The notes under the pieces were generated by a model. It did no database searches, was not told the origin of the DNA, and saw nothing but the letters and a program-made list of their open reading frames with translations. 49,745 nucleotides of DNA from contig JAPFCR010000037.1 in assembly GCA_026169375.1 (NCBI GenBank), forward strand, positions 1 to 49,745, given 5' to 3'. The DNA comes from Sporosarcina sp. GTDB lineage: Bacteria; Bacillota; Bacilli; Bacillales_A; Planococcaceae. Positions 9,803-18,688 of the stretch are shown here, piece after piece (positions within the stretch are counted from its first letter, which is position 1; every line of letters starts with the position of its first letter). The position numbers were made by a program, and so were the translations under genes.

Positions 9803-11281
9803 TTACCGCTCCTTCTCTAAATACTGTTCAACCATTTCTTTCGCTTCTTCAATATTGTTCATTTTATTATCCCAGCATTTTTGACTTAAATCGACTGGAT
9901 ATTCTTCTGGATTTAATGACCGTTTATACTCGTCCCATAATAATGCTAAACTCTCCGCTGCATACTGTTGAATTTCTTGAACAGGTGGGCAGTCATAAAT
10001 TATTTCACCGTTTGCTATGACTTGCTCATGTAAGTCTTTTGCTTCGAAGTTCGTCACAAACTTTGAAACGAATGTATGCACGGGATGGAACATTTTAATC
10101 CGTTCTTCGGAGGCGGGGTCTTCATCATGCATCGTAACGTAGTCCCCTTCAGCCTTCCCATTTTCGCGGTCAATAATTCGGTAAACATTTTTTTGCCCTG
10201 GTGTTGTTACTTTTTCTGGTGAAGAAGAGATTTTAATCGTATCTTCCATCTCACCTTCTTCATTTTCAATGGAGACGATTTTGTAAACTGCACCTAATGC
10301 CGGTTGATCGTAAGCGGTAATGAGTTTCGTTCCAATTCCCCAGACGTCTACTTTAGCGCCTTGTGCTTTTAAGTTTAAAATTGTATATTCATCTAAATCG
10401 TTCGACACGACAATTTTCGCATCATAAAACCCAGCTTCATCCAACATAACTCTCGCTTCTTTCGATAAAAAGGCAATATCTCCACTATCTAAACGAATCC
10501 CGATAAAGTTGATCTGATTGCCTAATTCCTTCGCCACTTTAATCGCTGTTGGGACACCAATTTTCAGTGTGTTGTATGTGTCTACAAGAAACACGCAGTC
10601 TTTATGGCGTCTTGCATACGCATGAAACGCTTCATATTCACTTTTATATGCTTGAACAAGTGAATGTGCATGCGTTCCTGAAACAGGAATTCCAAATTTC
10701 TTTCCTGCACGAACATTACTTGTCGCCTCGACTCCGCCAATGACTGCTGCACGTGCACCCCAAATCGCTGCCGACATTTCTTGCGCTCTTCTCGTTCCAA
10801 ACTCCATCACAGCTTCTTCTTTTGTCACTTGCTTAATGCGGCTCGCTTTCGTTGCAATTAGCGCTTGATAATTGACGATATTTAACAGTGCAGATTCAAT
10901 TAGCTGCGCTTCGCCAAGAGATGCCTCTACTCGTATAATTGGTTCGTTGGCAAAAACAACTTCACCCTCAACCATCGAATACATATCACCTGTAAAGCGA
11001 AGGTCTTTTAAATAAGCTAAAAAATCCTCATTGTACCCAAGCTCTTCTCTTAAATATGCGATGTCGCTTTCACTAAATTGGTAATTACGTAAATACTCCA
11101 AAATTCGTTCTAATCCGGCAAAAATTGCATAGCCGTTGCCAAAAGGTAACTTTCTAAAAAATAATTCAAAGACCGATTTTCTATTGTGAATACCATCCGC
11201 CCAGTAAGACTCTGCCATATTAATTTGGTATAAATCGGTATGTAAAACTTTACTGTCATCTGCGTAATTCGAAATCATCAC
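9803..11281 (-). CDS. pncB: Nicotinate phosphoribosyltransferase
   Basis: 492 residues. It makes nicotinate mononucleotide from nicotinate and PRPP, the entry to the Preiss-Handler NAD salvage route. Visible family features are [13 protein letters not shown] near the N-terminus, EFGTRRAQ near residue 161, [16 protein letters not shown] near residue 198 and the [12 protein letters not shown] block near residue 262. The length suits the long Gram-positive form. It sits directly upstream of nadE and supplies that pathway. Confidence 0.95.
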   Translation of the reverse strand: MMISNYADDSKVLHTDLYQINMAESYWADGIHNRKSVFELFFRKLPFGNGYAIFAGLERILEYLRNYQFSESDIAYLREELGYNEDFLAYLKDLRFTGDMYSMVEGEVVFANEPIIRVEASLGEAQLIESALLNIVNYQALIATKASRIKQVTKEEAVMEFGTRRAQEMSAAIWGARAAVIGGVEATSNVRAGKKFGIPVSGTHAHSLVQAYKSEYEAFHAYARRHKDCVFLVDTYNTLKIGVPTAIKVAKELGNQINFIGIRLDSGDIAFLSKEARVMLDEAGFYDAKIVVSNDLDEYTILNLKAQGAKVDVWGIGTKLITAYDQPALGAVYKIVSIENEEGEMEDTIKISSSPEKVTTPGQKNVYRIIDRENGKAEGDYVTMHDEDPASEERIKMFHPVHTFVSKFVTNFEAKDLHEQVIANGEIIYDCPPVQEIQQYAAESLALLWDEYKRSLNPEEYPVDLSQKCWDNKMNNIEEAKEMVEQYLEKER

Positions 11282-11401
11282 AACAACCTTCTTCCACTTT
11301 CTTAGATATCTTTAGTATACACTATTTAACATTTTCCCACGCATTTCAGCTTTTACTGACTCTTTTTTATATTCTTTATCATTTTACCACAAATATTCTT
11401 T

Positions 11402-11716
11402 TTAGCTAAATAACTTCAATCCAACTGCTCCTCCAATAATAAAGGAAAGAAATAACAATCGTTTCCAATTCGCCTCTTCTTTAAAAAAGAGAATACCCAT
11501 CAGCACTGCGCCCGCCGCACCTAATCCTGTCCAAATCGCATACGCCGTTCCCATTGGAATTTCTCTCATTGCAAGCGATAAGAAAACAAAGCCGAACGTA
11601 AATGTAATAACGATTAAACTTAAACGAGCGAGTGACCTTTTTTGCAAATAAAGATTAATACTTAGAACGCCAAATATTTCACCAAAACTTGCAATGACAA
11701 GAAAAATCCAAGCCAT
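11402..11716 (-). CDS. Small multidrug resistance (SMR) family subunit, second of a pair
   Basis: 104 residues with four predicted membrane helices. The essential glutamate of SMR transporters is in the first helix (ASFGEIFGV, Glu13). The GTAYAIWTGLGA motif in helix 3 is typical of the Gdx/SugE-like or paired branch. Its partner gene ends about 16 bp upstream, and paired SMR genes usually form obligate heterodimers, as in YkkCD, YvdRS and EbrAB. No guanidine riboswitch is visible upstream, so the substrate (guanidinium or quaternary cations) is open. Confidence 0.85.
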   Translation of the reverse strand: MAWIFLVIASFGEIFGVLSINLYLQKRSLARLSLIVITFTFGFVFLSLAMREIPMGTAYAIWTGLGAAGAVLMGILFFKEEANWKRLLFLSFIIGGAVGLKLFS

Positions 11717-11731
11717 CGAAATCCCCCTTCC

Positions 11732-12091
11732 TTACTCTTCAATCGAATGTTCTACTTTATTCTGTTCACTCGTCGTCATTTTAATGCCAATAACGCCGAT
11801 GATAATCAGTCCGATGAAAAGCCCTTTTACAAATGAAAATGCCGTTCCAAATATAAGAACATCAATTAGTACAATTGCCGCGGCACCTGAACCTGTAAAA
11901 ACAGCATAAACGGTTCCTGCCGGTAATTCTTCACAAGCTTTTATCACAAAATAAAAACTAAAAACAATCATGATGACCGTCCCAGCCCATTGCCAGAAAT
12001 TCTCCGAGTATCGTAGACCAATCACCCAAAAGATTTCAACGATCGCTGCAAAAAGAACATATATCCAGCCCATTTCGCCTTCTCCTTCCAC
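11732..12091 (-). CDS. Small multidrug resistance (SMR) family subunit, first of a pair
   Basis: Up to 119 residues. Translation may instead start at the internal ATG at 12073 (MGWIYVLFAA), where AAGGCGAA lies upstream; that gives about 113 residues. Four hydrophobic helices, the SMR glutamate in AAIVEIFWV and a GTVYAVFTGSGA motif are visible. Together with the next gene it forms a two-component proton-coupled exporter of the plasma membrane. Sequence alone does not settle the substrate. Confidence 0.85.
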   Translation of the reverse strand: MEGEGEMGWIYVLFAAIVEIFWVIGLRYSENFWQWAGTVIMIVFSFYFVIKACEELPAGTVYAVFTGSGAAAIVLIDVLIFGTAFSFVKGLFIGLIIIGVIGIKMTTSEQNKVEHSIEE

Positions 12092-12212
12092 ATACCTATT
12101 ACTTAATAGCGTACCAAATATTCTTCATAACTGCTGTATTAAGCTTTCTTTCACTTCGTCGAAAAATTCTGTATACTCTTTATATAAGTAGACTTGAAAA
12201 GGGGCGATCAGT

Positions 12213-13001
12213 TTGAAGTCAATAATTCATATGAAAGATGTTTCACTCACACGAAATAAAAATCAAATTTTGTCGAATATTCAATGGGAAGTGAAACAAG
12301 GTGAACACTGGGGAATTCTTGGATTAAACGGTTCAGGCAAAACATCGCTGCTTAACATTGTAAATGGATATCTTTTTCCTACTACCGGAGAAGTATCGAT
12401 TCTTGAAAATCCTTTCGGCAAGACAAATTTACCTGAGTTACGCAAATACATTGGATTTGTAAGTAGTTCACTCGATCGTTTTTCAAATATCGTCAATCAA
12501 GAAACAGTCCAACGTGTTGTGATTAGTGGGAAATTTGCTTCGTTTGGTATTTACGAAACGATTAAAGAGGAAGACCGGATGAAAGCAGATGCTTTATTAG
12601 AACGCTTACGATTAAGTTATTTGAAAGATAAACCTTTTTACCTTATATCCCAAGGAGAACAACGAAGAGTCTTGATCGCTAGAGCACTTATGAGTGATCC
12701 AGAAATGCTGATTCTAGATGAACCTTGTTCAGGATTAGATATTTTATCGCGCGAACAATTGTTAACGATGCTTTATGAAATCACGGAAAATAATTGCCAT
12801 ATTTTATATGTCACACATCATATCGAAGAACTCGTTCAGGAAATTTCACATGTTCTTCTGCTAAAAGATGGGGAAGTCGTTGCAGCCGGACCGAAGAAAG
12901 AAATTGTTACTGACGAACTACTATCAACAACATTTAATCTGCCGATCAAAGTACAATGGGAAAATGAACGTCCCTTTCTTTCAATGATTCAGCAACAATA
13001 A
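12213..13001 (+). CDS. ylmA: ABC transporter ATP-binding protein (YlmA-like)
   Basis: 262 residues. It has a single nucleotide-binding domain: Walker A GLNGSGKTS near residue 39, a degenerate signature LISQGEQRR near residue 144 (instead of LSGGQ), Walker B MLILDEPCSGLD near residue 166 and an H-loop VTHHIEE. The start is TTG at 12213 with AAGGGG 8 bp upstream. No permease gene is adjacent, as for B. subtilis YlmA. It may therefore partner a distant permease or act as a soluble ABC protein. The symbol is by resemblance only. Confidence 0.82.
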   Translation: MKSIIHMKDVSLTRNKNQILSNIQWEVKQGEHWGILGLNGSGKTSLLNIVNGYLFPTTGEVSILENPFGKTNLPELRKYIGFVSSSLDRFSNIVNQETVQRVVISGKFASFGIYETIKEEDRMKADALLERLRLSYLKDKPFYLISQGEQRRVLIARALMSDPEMLILDEPCSGLDILSREQLLTMLYEITENNCHILYVTHHIEELVQEISHVLLLKDGEVVAAGPKKEIVTDELLSTTFNLPIKVQWENERPFLSMIQQQ

Positions 13002-13074
13002 ACATTAAGGGAATCCTATTAATTCTAATGATCACTTCTTACATATCTATCTTGAACTATCATTTTCGACAACA

Positions 13075-13118
13075 AAAGAGGATGTCCAATAAGTTGAATC
13101 ACCTTCGGACATCCTTTA
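13075..13118. terminator. Bidirectional terminator between the convergent ABC ATPase and aldehyde dehydrogenase genes
   Basis: AGGATGTCC (13079-13087) pairs with GGACATCCT (13107-13115) around a 19-nt loop. T-rich tracts follow on both strands (TTTACGTTTT on plus, CTTTTGTTG on minus). It lies between two convergent genes. Confidence 0.7.
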
Positions 13119-13148
13119 CGTTTTACTAAATCGTACTCAATCGAATTC

Positions 13149-14486
13149 TTAGCGAGGATTGAACATTGCTACACGACGAATGTTTAGTAACTGCTCAACA
13201 TTAATATTATCTGTCGTGCTACTTCCGCCGCTTGTTCCACAACCTAGTGTTAATGACGGGGCTAGACGAGTTGTTGCACCAATTCCACCGAATGTTCCGC
13301 CTGCGTTTACCATAATACGTGATGCATCGATTGTTAAGCCGAATTCTTTAATCTTCTCATCATCTTTCGAGTGGATCATTGCAGTATGGCCACGGCCTTG
13401 ATTACTTAATAGGTCGCTTACTCGCTCAAGTCCTTCTTCCCAAGTATTCACTGTGAATAAAGTGAGGACTGGAGATAGTTTTTCGCCTGAATAAGGATTC
13501 CCTTGTACAACTTCCGTTTGCTCTGCAACAAGTAATGTTGTGTTTTCTGGAACGTCTATTTGAGCTAACTCTGCAATCGTTAACGCTGGCTTTCCTACAA
13601 TTGCTGGATTTAATGTTCCGTTGTCGCGCAAGATGACTTTACTTAACTTCTCTTGTTGTTCTTCATTTAAGAAGTATGCACCTCTGTCTGTTAACGCTTT
13701 TACAACATCTTCTTTAATTGACGCTTCTGTTACAATTGACTCTTCCGATGTACAAATCATACCGTAATCGAACAGTTTACTTTCGAAAATACGGTCCATT
13801 GACTCTTCAATGTTCGCAGTCTTTTCAAAGTACGCTGGACCGTTTCCTGCACCTACTCCTATTGCTGGATTTCCTGAAGAGTAAGCCGCCTTAACCATTT
13901 GACTACCACCTGTTGCTAAAATTAACGCAGTATCTTCATGGCGCATCATACGATCAGTTTCATCTAATGATGGTTGTTCAATTACTTGGATAAGTCCTTC
14001 TGGTGCTCCAGCCTTTACTGCTGCCGCCTCTACTTTACGTGCCGTTTCGATAATACTCTTGACAGCTGCTGGGTGCGGAGAGAACACAATTGCGTTTCTT
14101 GTTTTTAAAGCAATAAGCGCTTTAAATGTTACTGTTGAAGTTGGGTTTGTCATCGGGATTAAAGCAGAAATGACGCCCATTGGCAGTCCAATTTCCATAA
14201 CGCCTTCTTCATCTGTATTTAAAACACCAACTGTACGCTTGTCTTTAATTGAATCATAGACAACTTCACTCGCAAATAAATTCTTCGTTTTCTTATCAGC
14301 AACATTACCAAAACCTGTTTCTTCGTTTGCTAATTTCGCTAACTCTTCTGCTGCAGCAGTTAATTCTGTTGCAACTGCCTCAACAACTTGATCAACTTGT
14401 TCTTGTGTAAATGTTTCGTACTTTTCTTGAGCCAGTTTTGCTTCTCCAATTAAAACTTCAACTTCTTTGCTTTTCACTTGAGTCAT
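13149..14486 (-). CDS. CoA-acylating aldehyde dehydrogenase (EutE/acetaldehyde dehydrogenase-like)
   Basis: 445 residues from the ATG at 14486, which has AGGAGGAG 6 bp upstream; a longer in-frame reading to 14534 has no such site. The fold is aldehyde dehydrogenase, with the catalytic Cys in GMICTSEES and a PMGVISALIPMTNPTSTV substrate/NAD block, both typical of CoA-dependent acylating enzymes that interconvert acetyl-CoA and acetaldehyde. Sulfoacetaldehyde or propionaldehyde are alternative substrates. A cre-like site overlaps its promoter, which predicts CcpA control. It diverges from a REC-AraC regulator that may control it. No microcompartment or alcohol dehydrogenase genes are adjacent. 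Confidence 0.85.
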   Translation of the reverse strand: MTQVKSKEVEVLIGEAKLAQEKYETFTQEQVDQVVEAVATELTAAAEELAKLANEETGFGNVADKKTKNLFASEVVYDSIKDKRTVGVLNTDEEGVMEIGLPMGVISALIPMTNPTSTVTFKALIALKTRNAIVFSPHPAAVKSIIETARKVEAAAVKAGAPEGLIQVIEQPSLDETDRMMRHEDTALILATGGSQMVKAAYSSGNPAIGVGAGNGPAYFEKTANIEESMDRIFESKLFDYGMICTSEESIVTEASIKEDVVKALTDRGAYFLNEEQQEKLSKVILRDNGTLNPAIVGKPALTIAELAQIDVPENTTLLVAEQTEVVQGNPYSGEKLSPVLTLFTVNTWEEGLERVSDLLSNQGRGHTAMIHSKDDEKIKEFGLTIDASRIMVNAGGTFGGIGATTRLAPSLTLGCGTSGGSSTTDNINVEQLLNIRRVAMFNPR

Positions 14487-14518
14487 GTTAACTCCTCCTC
14501 TATTCGCTATACATATAG

Positions 14519-14534
14519 TATAAAGCGCTTTCAT
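14519..14534 (-). promoter_or_regulatory. Candidate cre (CcpA) site overlapping the aldehyde dehydrogenase promoter
   Basis: The minus-strand sequence ATGAAAGCGCTTTATA matches the catabolite-responsive element core (TGnAAnCGnTnnCA) at most positions, including the central AGCGCT. It overlaps a possible -10 (TATACT, 14517-14522), a position usually associated with repression. It ends 33 bp before the start codon. Confidence 0.6.
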
Positions 14535-14697
14535 TCCACTTGGTTAGCATTTTTTTGACATGAATTAGTCTTTTTTTGCACTATCAAGGCAAATTAATGT
14601 CTTATTGTTCACAAACTTCCTTTTCTTTACGATTTCAAGTAGAATGAGAATTGGAAGTTTTAAATATTTATTATTCATTTAGAAATGAGGAACTTTC

Positions 14698-15486
14698 ATG
14701 TGTAATGTTTTACTGGCAATTCCAGACAAAAAAGAACGACAATATTTAAAAAACATTTTCACAACTAATTTTTTTAACGTTACATTTCTCCCCGACGTTG
14801 CACATAGCGACGAAGCTTACCGATTAATCAAGCAAGAAGATGTTGATATTTTAATCCTCGATTTAAGTCCAAGTGCGGATATAGCTTTTCAATATAAAAC
14901 AAAAATCTTGAAAAAGCAGCCGAATATAAAAGTTATTTTATTAGACGATCAACTTAATGCGCATCATTTACAAACTGCCTTACGTTGTGGGGCCATTGAT
15001 TATTTAGTAAAACCTTTACAATTAACAGAATGTCAAACGGCCATTCACCGTGCAATTGTCTCATTAAATCAAATTTCATTATTATATGTTGACCAGACAA
15101 TAACAGGCAAAGAAAAGAGAAAAAACGTTCATACAATGATCCAATATATCCATCAACATTATAATGAAGGAATCAGCTTAGAACAGTTAGCCACTTCAAT
15201 GCACCTTCACCAAAGTTACGTAAGCCGATCATTCACAGAAATTGTAGGCATGACATTTACACAATATTTACAGTATTATCGTGTTGAACAAGCGAAGAAA
15301 AAATTAAGTTCACCGCAATTATCAATTTCTGAAATTGCTGAACAAGTAGGCTATTCAAACTCAACCTATTTCAGTCGGGTGTTTAAAAAAGCTACTGACT
15401 TGACGCCGAACCAATTTAGAAAAACTTTCGAAGGAAAAAATACTCCAGCAGACTTTCAACACATCAAACAATTACTAAACGCTTAG
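14698..15486 (+). CDS. REC-AraC response regulator (YesN type)
   Basis: 262 residues. An N-terminal receiver domain (about 1-115) has the phosphoacceptor Asp55 in LILDLSPS and conserved Lys105 in YLVKPL. The acidic pair near the N-terminus is reduced to a single Asp (PD at 9-10). The C-terminal AraC DNA-binding domain (about 145-250) has the double helix-turn-helix pattern, ending with GYSNSTYFSRVFKK and TPNQFRK. ATG start with GAGGAA 6 bp upstream. It diverges from the acylating aldehyde dehydrogenase gene, which is the likeliest target. No histidine kinase is encoded in the window, so it is an orphan or pairs with a distant kinase. Confidence 0.88.
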   Translation: MCNVLLAIPDKKERQYLKNIFTTNFFNVTFLPDVAHSDEAYRLIKQEDVDILILDLSPSADIAFQYKTKILKKQPNIKVILLDDQLNAHHLQTALRCGAIDYLVKPLQLTECQTAIHRAIVSLNQISLLYVDQTITGKEKRKNVHTMIQYIHQHYNEGISLEQLATSMHLHQSYVSRSFTEIVGMTFTQYLQYYRVEQAKKKLSSPQLSISEIAEQVGYSNSTYFSRVFKKATDLTPNQFRKTFEGKNTPADFQHIKQLLNA

Positions 15487-15487
15487 T

Positions 15488-15535
15488 AAAAATAGTGCCT
15501 AACAGTCAGAGATTAGACTGTTAGGCACTATTTTT
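15488..15535. terminator. Bidirectional terminator
   Basis: AAAAATAGTGCCTAACAGTC pairs perfectly with its complement at 15516-15535, giving a 20-bp stem with A and T tracts on both ends. It serves both the AraC regulator gene (plus) and the convergent nucleotidyltransferase gene (minus). Confidence 0.9.
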
Positions 15536-15570
15536 CATATACGATTATTTTATTATGTTTTTTCAGATAG

Positions 15571-16401
15571 TTATAAAACTTTTCGAATGACCTTCTCTAA
15601 CCAAGCACTGTTCACATCGATCCCTACTTGACGGCAAAGAGCTTGATGCACTTTTTTAAATGCATTGACGACTTCGGGAACGACTGCCATCACATTCTCT
15701 GGTTGTCGATCACTATCCCATTTCGCTAATTCTTCAAGTTGCCAACTTTCTAATGGACTTCGATTGCCTTCAATCTTCGCCCAATCTCCTAACGCATTTG
15801 GTTCGATACCCGCTTCCATATACCAGCCGACCGTGATTAAAAAGCGCATCGTGTCTAAACAACCAAGTGCATAGTAAAGTTCTGAACGCATAATTCGTCG
15901 ATAGAGTTCATGGAGTGAGGCTAGAAATTTTGTTCGCCATAATTCAATGTCTTCTACAGAAGGTTCAAATGTTAACTGATGAGATCTTGCAACAACGTCT
16001 TCTAATATGCCTGTCGAATCATAAAAAACTTCTATACTTCGTAACCAAAAAGATGGCAAAACGTCTTTTAGGCGATAATAAAACATATCAACTTTTACAA
16101 AATCATCGTAATGTGCTGTACTATAATTTGAATAGGGTGTTTCCTCAAAAAACAAAAGGTCTCCCCAACGTGCTGCACGAAGTCGCTTTTCCTCACGATA
16201 TTGCTCGAAAGCCTCTTCAGCAATGACAATTCGTAGATCAATGTCTGAGTAATTATCAGAGTTATCATTGCCAATTGAACCACTATAAAAAACTGCTAAA
16301 ATAAAAGGATCTCCAGCTAAATCCTCTTCAATTGCTTCTTTAATATATTGGCGATGCTTAGGGATTTCAGCATCTCTTTGTAAATGTGTTGATTCATACA
16401 T
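15571..16401 (-). CDS. Nucleotidyltransferase-fold protein (aminoglycoside adenylyltransferase-like)
   Basis: 276 residues from the ATG at 16401, which has GAGGTG 7 bp upstream. The N-terminal half carries the polymerase-beta-type nucleotidyltransferase motif: YSGSIGN (about 39-45) followed by YSDIDLRIV (about 51-59), giving the G-S plus D-x-D metal site. A third acidic residue is plausible at VDMFYY. The C-terminal half is helical, as in streptomycin adenylyltransferase-like proteins. The substrate cannot be read from the sequence, and an antibiotic resistance role is not shown. It is a single gene bounded by a terminator. Confidence 0.7.
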   Translation of the reverse strand: MYESTHLQRDAEIPKHRQYIKEAIEEDLAGDPFILAVFYSGSIGNDNSDNYSDIDLRIVIAEEAFEQYREEKRLRAARWGDLLFFEETPYSNYSTAHYDDFVKVDMFYYRLKDVLPSFWLRSIEVFYDSTGILEDVVARSHQLTFEPSVEDIELWRTKFLASLHELYRRIMRSELYYALGCLDTMRFLITVGWYMEAGIEPNALGDWAKIEGNRSPLESWQLEELAKWDSDRQPENVMAVVPEVVNAFKKVHQALCRQVGIDVNSAWLEKVIRKVL

Positions 16402-16541
16402 CGGTAAGCACCTCATTTCCCACCAAAATGAAAAGTAAATCTTTATTAATTATACACGATTTCATTTGTTATTGTTACATTATTCAAAAGAATCATTTAC
16501 TTGCAGCATATATATATTCCATTAGCTTTTATATTCAATAA

Positions 16542-17066
16542 CTAATCTTTATCTACTAGTACAGCTTTACTCCGCTCTAATTCAAGAAGCGTTTCTTTCA
16601 TTGTAACGCCTGCTCGAAAACCACCTAACTTCCCGTCTTTCGTGATGACACGATGACAAGGGACAATAATGGGTACCGGGTTTGCACCAATTGCACCGCC
16701 AACTGCTCTGACAGCACGCGGATTTTGAATTTCTTCGGCAATCTTGATATAAGAAAATGTTTCGCCATAAGGAATTCGTTGAAGTGCTTTCCATACTTTC
16801 CGCTGAAAATCTGTACCATATAAGTCAAGTGGAATTGTAAATGAACGACGCTCCCCCCGATCATATTGTCGCAATGCTTCTTCGCATTCTTTAAAATTGG
16901 CCGCACATTCGATGAGTTCCGCATGTTGAATCTGTTTTTTTACCCATCGCTCCAGTTCTTCAAAAGGCGCGTTTGGCGTACCAATATAACAAATTCCTTT
17001 TTCAGTTGCTGCGCTATACATAGACCATTTCCCGACTGTCATGTTAGACCAATAAACTTTTTTCAT
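16542..17066 (-). CDS. ogt: Methylated-DNA--protein-cysteine S-methyltransferase
   Basis: About 174 residues from ATG 17066; a GTG at 17078 in the same frame would add four. It directly reverses O6-alkylguanine damage by transferring the alkyl group to its own cysteine. The active-site motif IIVPCHRVI is present, preceded by the DNA-binding helix-turn-helix region with NPRAVRAVGGAIGANP and followed by GGFRAG. The N-terminal domain is the short ribonuclease-like fold of the Ogt class. Monocistronic, with no Ada-type regulatory domain. Confidence 0.93.
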   Translation of the reverse strand: MKKVYWSNMTVGKWSMYSAATEKGICYIGTPNAPFEELERWVKKQIQHAELIECAANFKECEEALRQYDRGERRSFTIPLDLYGTDFQRKVWKALQRIPYGETFSYIKIAEEIQNPRAVRAVGGAIGANPVPIIVPCHRVITKDGKLGGFRAGVTMKETLLELERSKAVLVDKD

Positions 17067-17293
17067 TGCACGCTTCACTTCTTTCTAACTATAACTTCGT
17101 ACGCTAGTTGGTTCGCTTCAAAATATTAAATTCTCCCAATTCAACTACTAGAAAACAAGCTCTTTTATTCACTATTACACGTCTGTTTCCAAAACGCAAT
17201 TCGGCAACATTCACAAAAAAACAAATTGACCTTGTTTAATTTTTCTCTTCATGTTAAAGTGTTAAAAGTCAATGTTTTCTAATAACTTAATAT

Positions 17294-17406
17294 TTTCTTA
17301 TTATGAGAGACGGAGGGATTTGGCCCGTTGAAGTCTCAGCAACCTGCTATTTAAACCGTGGTGCTAATTCCAAAAGGTGGTTATGATTCACCTTAAAGAT
17401 AAGAAG
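17294..17406 (+). promoter_or_regulatory. SAM-I (S-box) riboswitch upstream of metI
   Basis: The canonical S-box order is visible. P1 is TTCTTAT paired with ATAAGAA, followed by GAGAGACGGAGGGA, GGCCCGTTGAAGTCTCAGCAACC, GGTGCTAATTCC and GATAAGAAG. When SAM is abundant the aptamer should favour the downstream terminator and shut off metI. A TTGACC lies about 70 bp upstream, but I see no good -10 for it. No protein gene lies in 17067-17515. Confidence 0.96.
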
Positions 17407-17424
17407 AATACTTTAGTCGGTTCT

Positions 17425-17457
17425 GAGGTGCTCTTCTTATAGAGCCCTCTTTTTTAT
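17425..17457 (+). terminator. S-box expression-platform terminator (metI leader)
   Basis: GAGGTGCTC pairs with GAGCCCTC (one bulged base) around an 8-nt loop and is followed by T6. It lies 19 nt after the P1 helix of the S-box and about 60 nt before metI. Confidence 0.88.
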
Positions 17458-17515
17458 TGCCACGAATTCATAATGGGTTCAATGAATAATCTTACAAAGG
17501 AAAGGAAGACAATTT

Positions 17516-18637
17516 ATGTCGAACAAAAAAATTGCTACACAACTCGTTCAATTAGGTAATCGTAGTGACCCGATAACTGGTGCAGTAAGTACACCAATTT
17601 ATTTATCAACCGCTTTTGAACATCAAGGGATCGGACAGTCAACAGGCTATGATTATTCGAGAACTAAAAATCCAACGCGATCGATACTTGAAGATGGAAT
17701 TGCACAATTGGAAAATGGAGATGCAGGTTTTGCTTGCAGCTCAGGTATGGCTGCAATTCAACTTGTATTGTCTTTGTTTCGTTCCGGGGATGCATTAATT
17801 GTTCCAGAAGACATTTACGGAGGAACTTATCGACTACTAAACAATTACGCGAACTTTTATCGTATCGAAACAACTTACGCTGATTTTTCTGATGTTTCAA
17901 AAGTGGAAACACAAATTACAAAGAAAACAAAAGCAATATTTATCGAAACACCTACAAATCCATTGATGGAAACGATTGATCTTTCAATCTATGCAAAACT
18001 CGCGGAAAAGCATGGACTCCTTTTCATCGTCGATAATACTTTCTTAACACCTTATTATCAAAGACCTATTGAATACGGTGCACATATCGTTCTTCATAGT
18101 GCGACAAAATATATCGGTGGACATAATGATGTGCTCGCTGGTCTAGTTGTAGCGAAAGGCGAGCAACTTTGTGAACAACTTTTCAATCATCATAATGCAA
18201 TCGGTGCCACTCTTTCACCACAAGATGCTTGGCTCATCATTCGCGGACTTAAAACGCTACATTTACGTATGAAACAACATACTGAAAATGCGAAGAATAT
18301 TGCTGCTTTTTTATCTGAAGAGCCGATCGTTCAAGACGTGTTATACGCAGGAGAAGGCGGTATGCTCTCCTTCCGCTTACAAAAAAGTGAGTGGATTAAT
18401 CCTTTCTTACAAAATTTAAAACTAATTACTTTTGCTGAAAGCCTCGGCGGGGTGGAAAGCTTTATTACGTATCCGGCAACACAAACGCATGCGGAAATTC
18501 CTGAAGATGAGCGAACGCGTCGCGGTGTATGTAATAAACTATTACGTTTCTCGGTTGGTGTAGAGGAATCCGAAGATTTAATCGATGATTTAAAACAAGT
18601 GTTTGCAACGTTAAAAAATGAAGTGTATCAACATTAA
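17516..18637 (+). CDS. metI: Cystathionine gamma-synthase / O-acetylhomoserine thiolyase (MetI type)
   Basis: 373 residues, a Cys/Met-metabolism PLP enzyme. It condenses an activated homoserine with cysteine, or with sulfide. PLP residues are the Schiff-base lysine in LHSATKYIGG (about residue 200), YDYSRTKNPT near residue 44, and SSGMAA near 79. ATG start with AAAGGAAAG upstream. It is controlled by the SAM riboswitch in its leader. In B. subtilis metI is followed by metC. Here a perfect terminator follows, so no cystathionine beta-lyase gene is linked, which leaves direct sulfhydrylation possible. Confidence 0.93.
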   Translation: MSNKKIATQLVQLGNRSDPITGAVSTPIYLSTAFEHQGIGQSTGYDYSRTKNPTRSILEDGIAQLENGDAGFACSSGMAAIQLVLSLFRSGDALIVPEDIYGGTYRLLNNYANFYRIETTYADFSDVSKVETQITKKTKAIFIETPTNPLMETIDLSIYAKLAEKHGLLFIVDNTFLTPYYQRPIEYGAHIVLHSATKYIGGHNDVLAGLVVAKGEQLCEQLFNHHNAIGATLSPQDAWLIIRGLKTLHLRMKQHTENAKNIAAFLSEEPIVQDVLYAGEGGMLSFRLQKSEWINPFLQNLKLITFAESLGGVESFITYPATQTHAEIPEDERTRRGVCNKLLRFSVGVEESEDLIDDLKQVFATLKNEVYQH

Positions 18638-18644
18638 AAATTAA

Positions 18645-18685
18645 GTATAGAAAGCCGCCTTACTAAGTAAGGCGGCTTTCTATAC
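18645..18685. terminator. Bidirectional terminator, 19-bp perfect stem
   Basis: GTATAGAAAGCCGCCTTAC pairs perfectly with GTAAGGCGGCTTTCTATAC around a TAA loop. It lies between metI (plus) and the convergent flavin reductase gene (minus). Confidence 0.88.
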
Positions 18686-18688
18686 GAT

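Noticed and set aside
12092..12212. Search for a guanidine-I (ykkC) riboswitch ahead of the paired SMR genes
   Set aside because: None of the conserved ykkC core segments is visible in this 120-bp gap, so no guanidine control is claimed.
15571..16401. Aminoglycoside resistance gene
   Set aside because: The nucleotidyltransferase motif is present, but the fold is used for many substrates, and nothing in the context indicates antibiotic resistance.
16582..16924. Overlapping alternative-frame ORFs within the MGMT gene
   Set aside because: They are shadows of the clear Ogt reading frame, which carries the PCHR active site.
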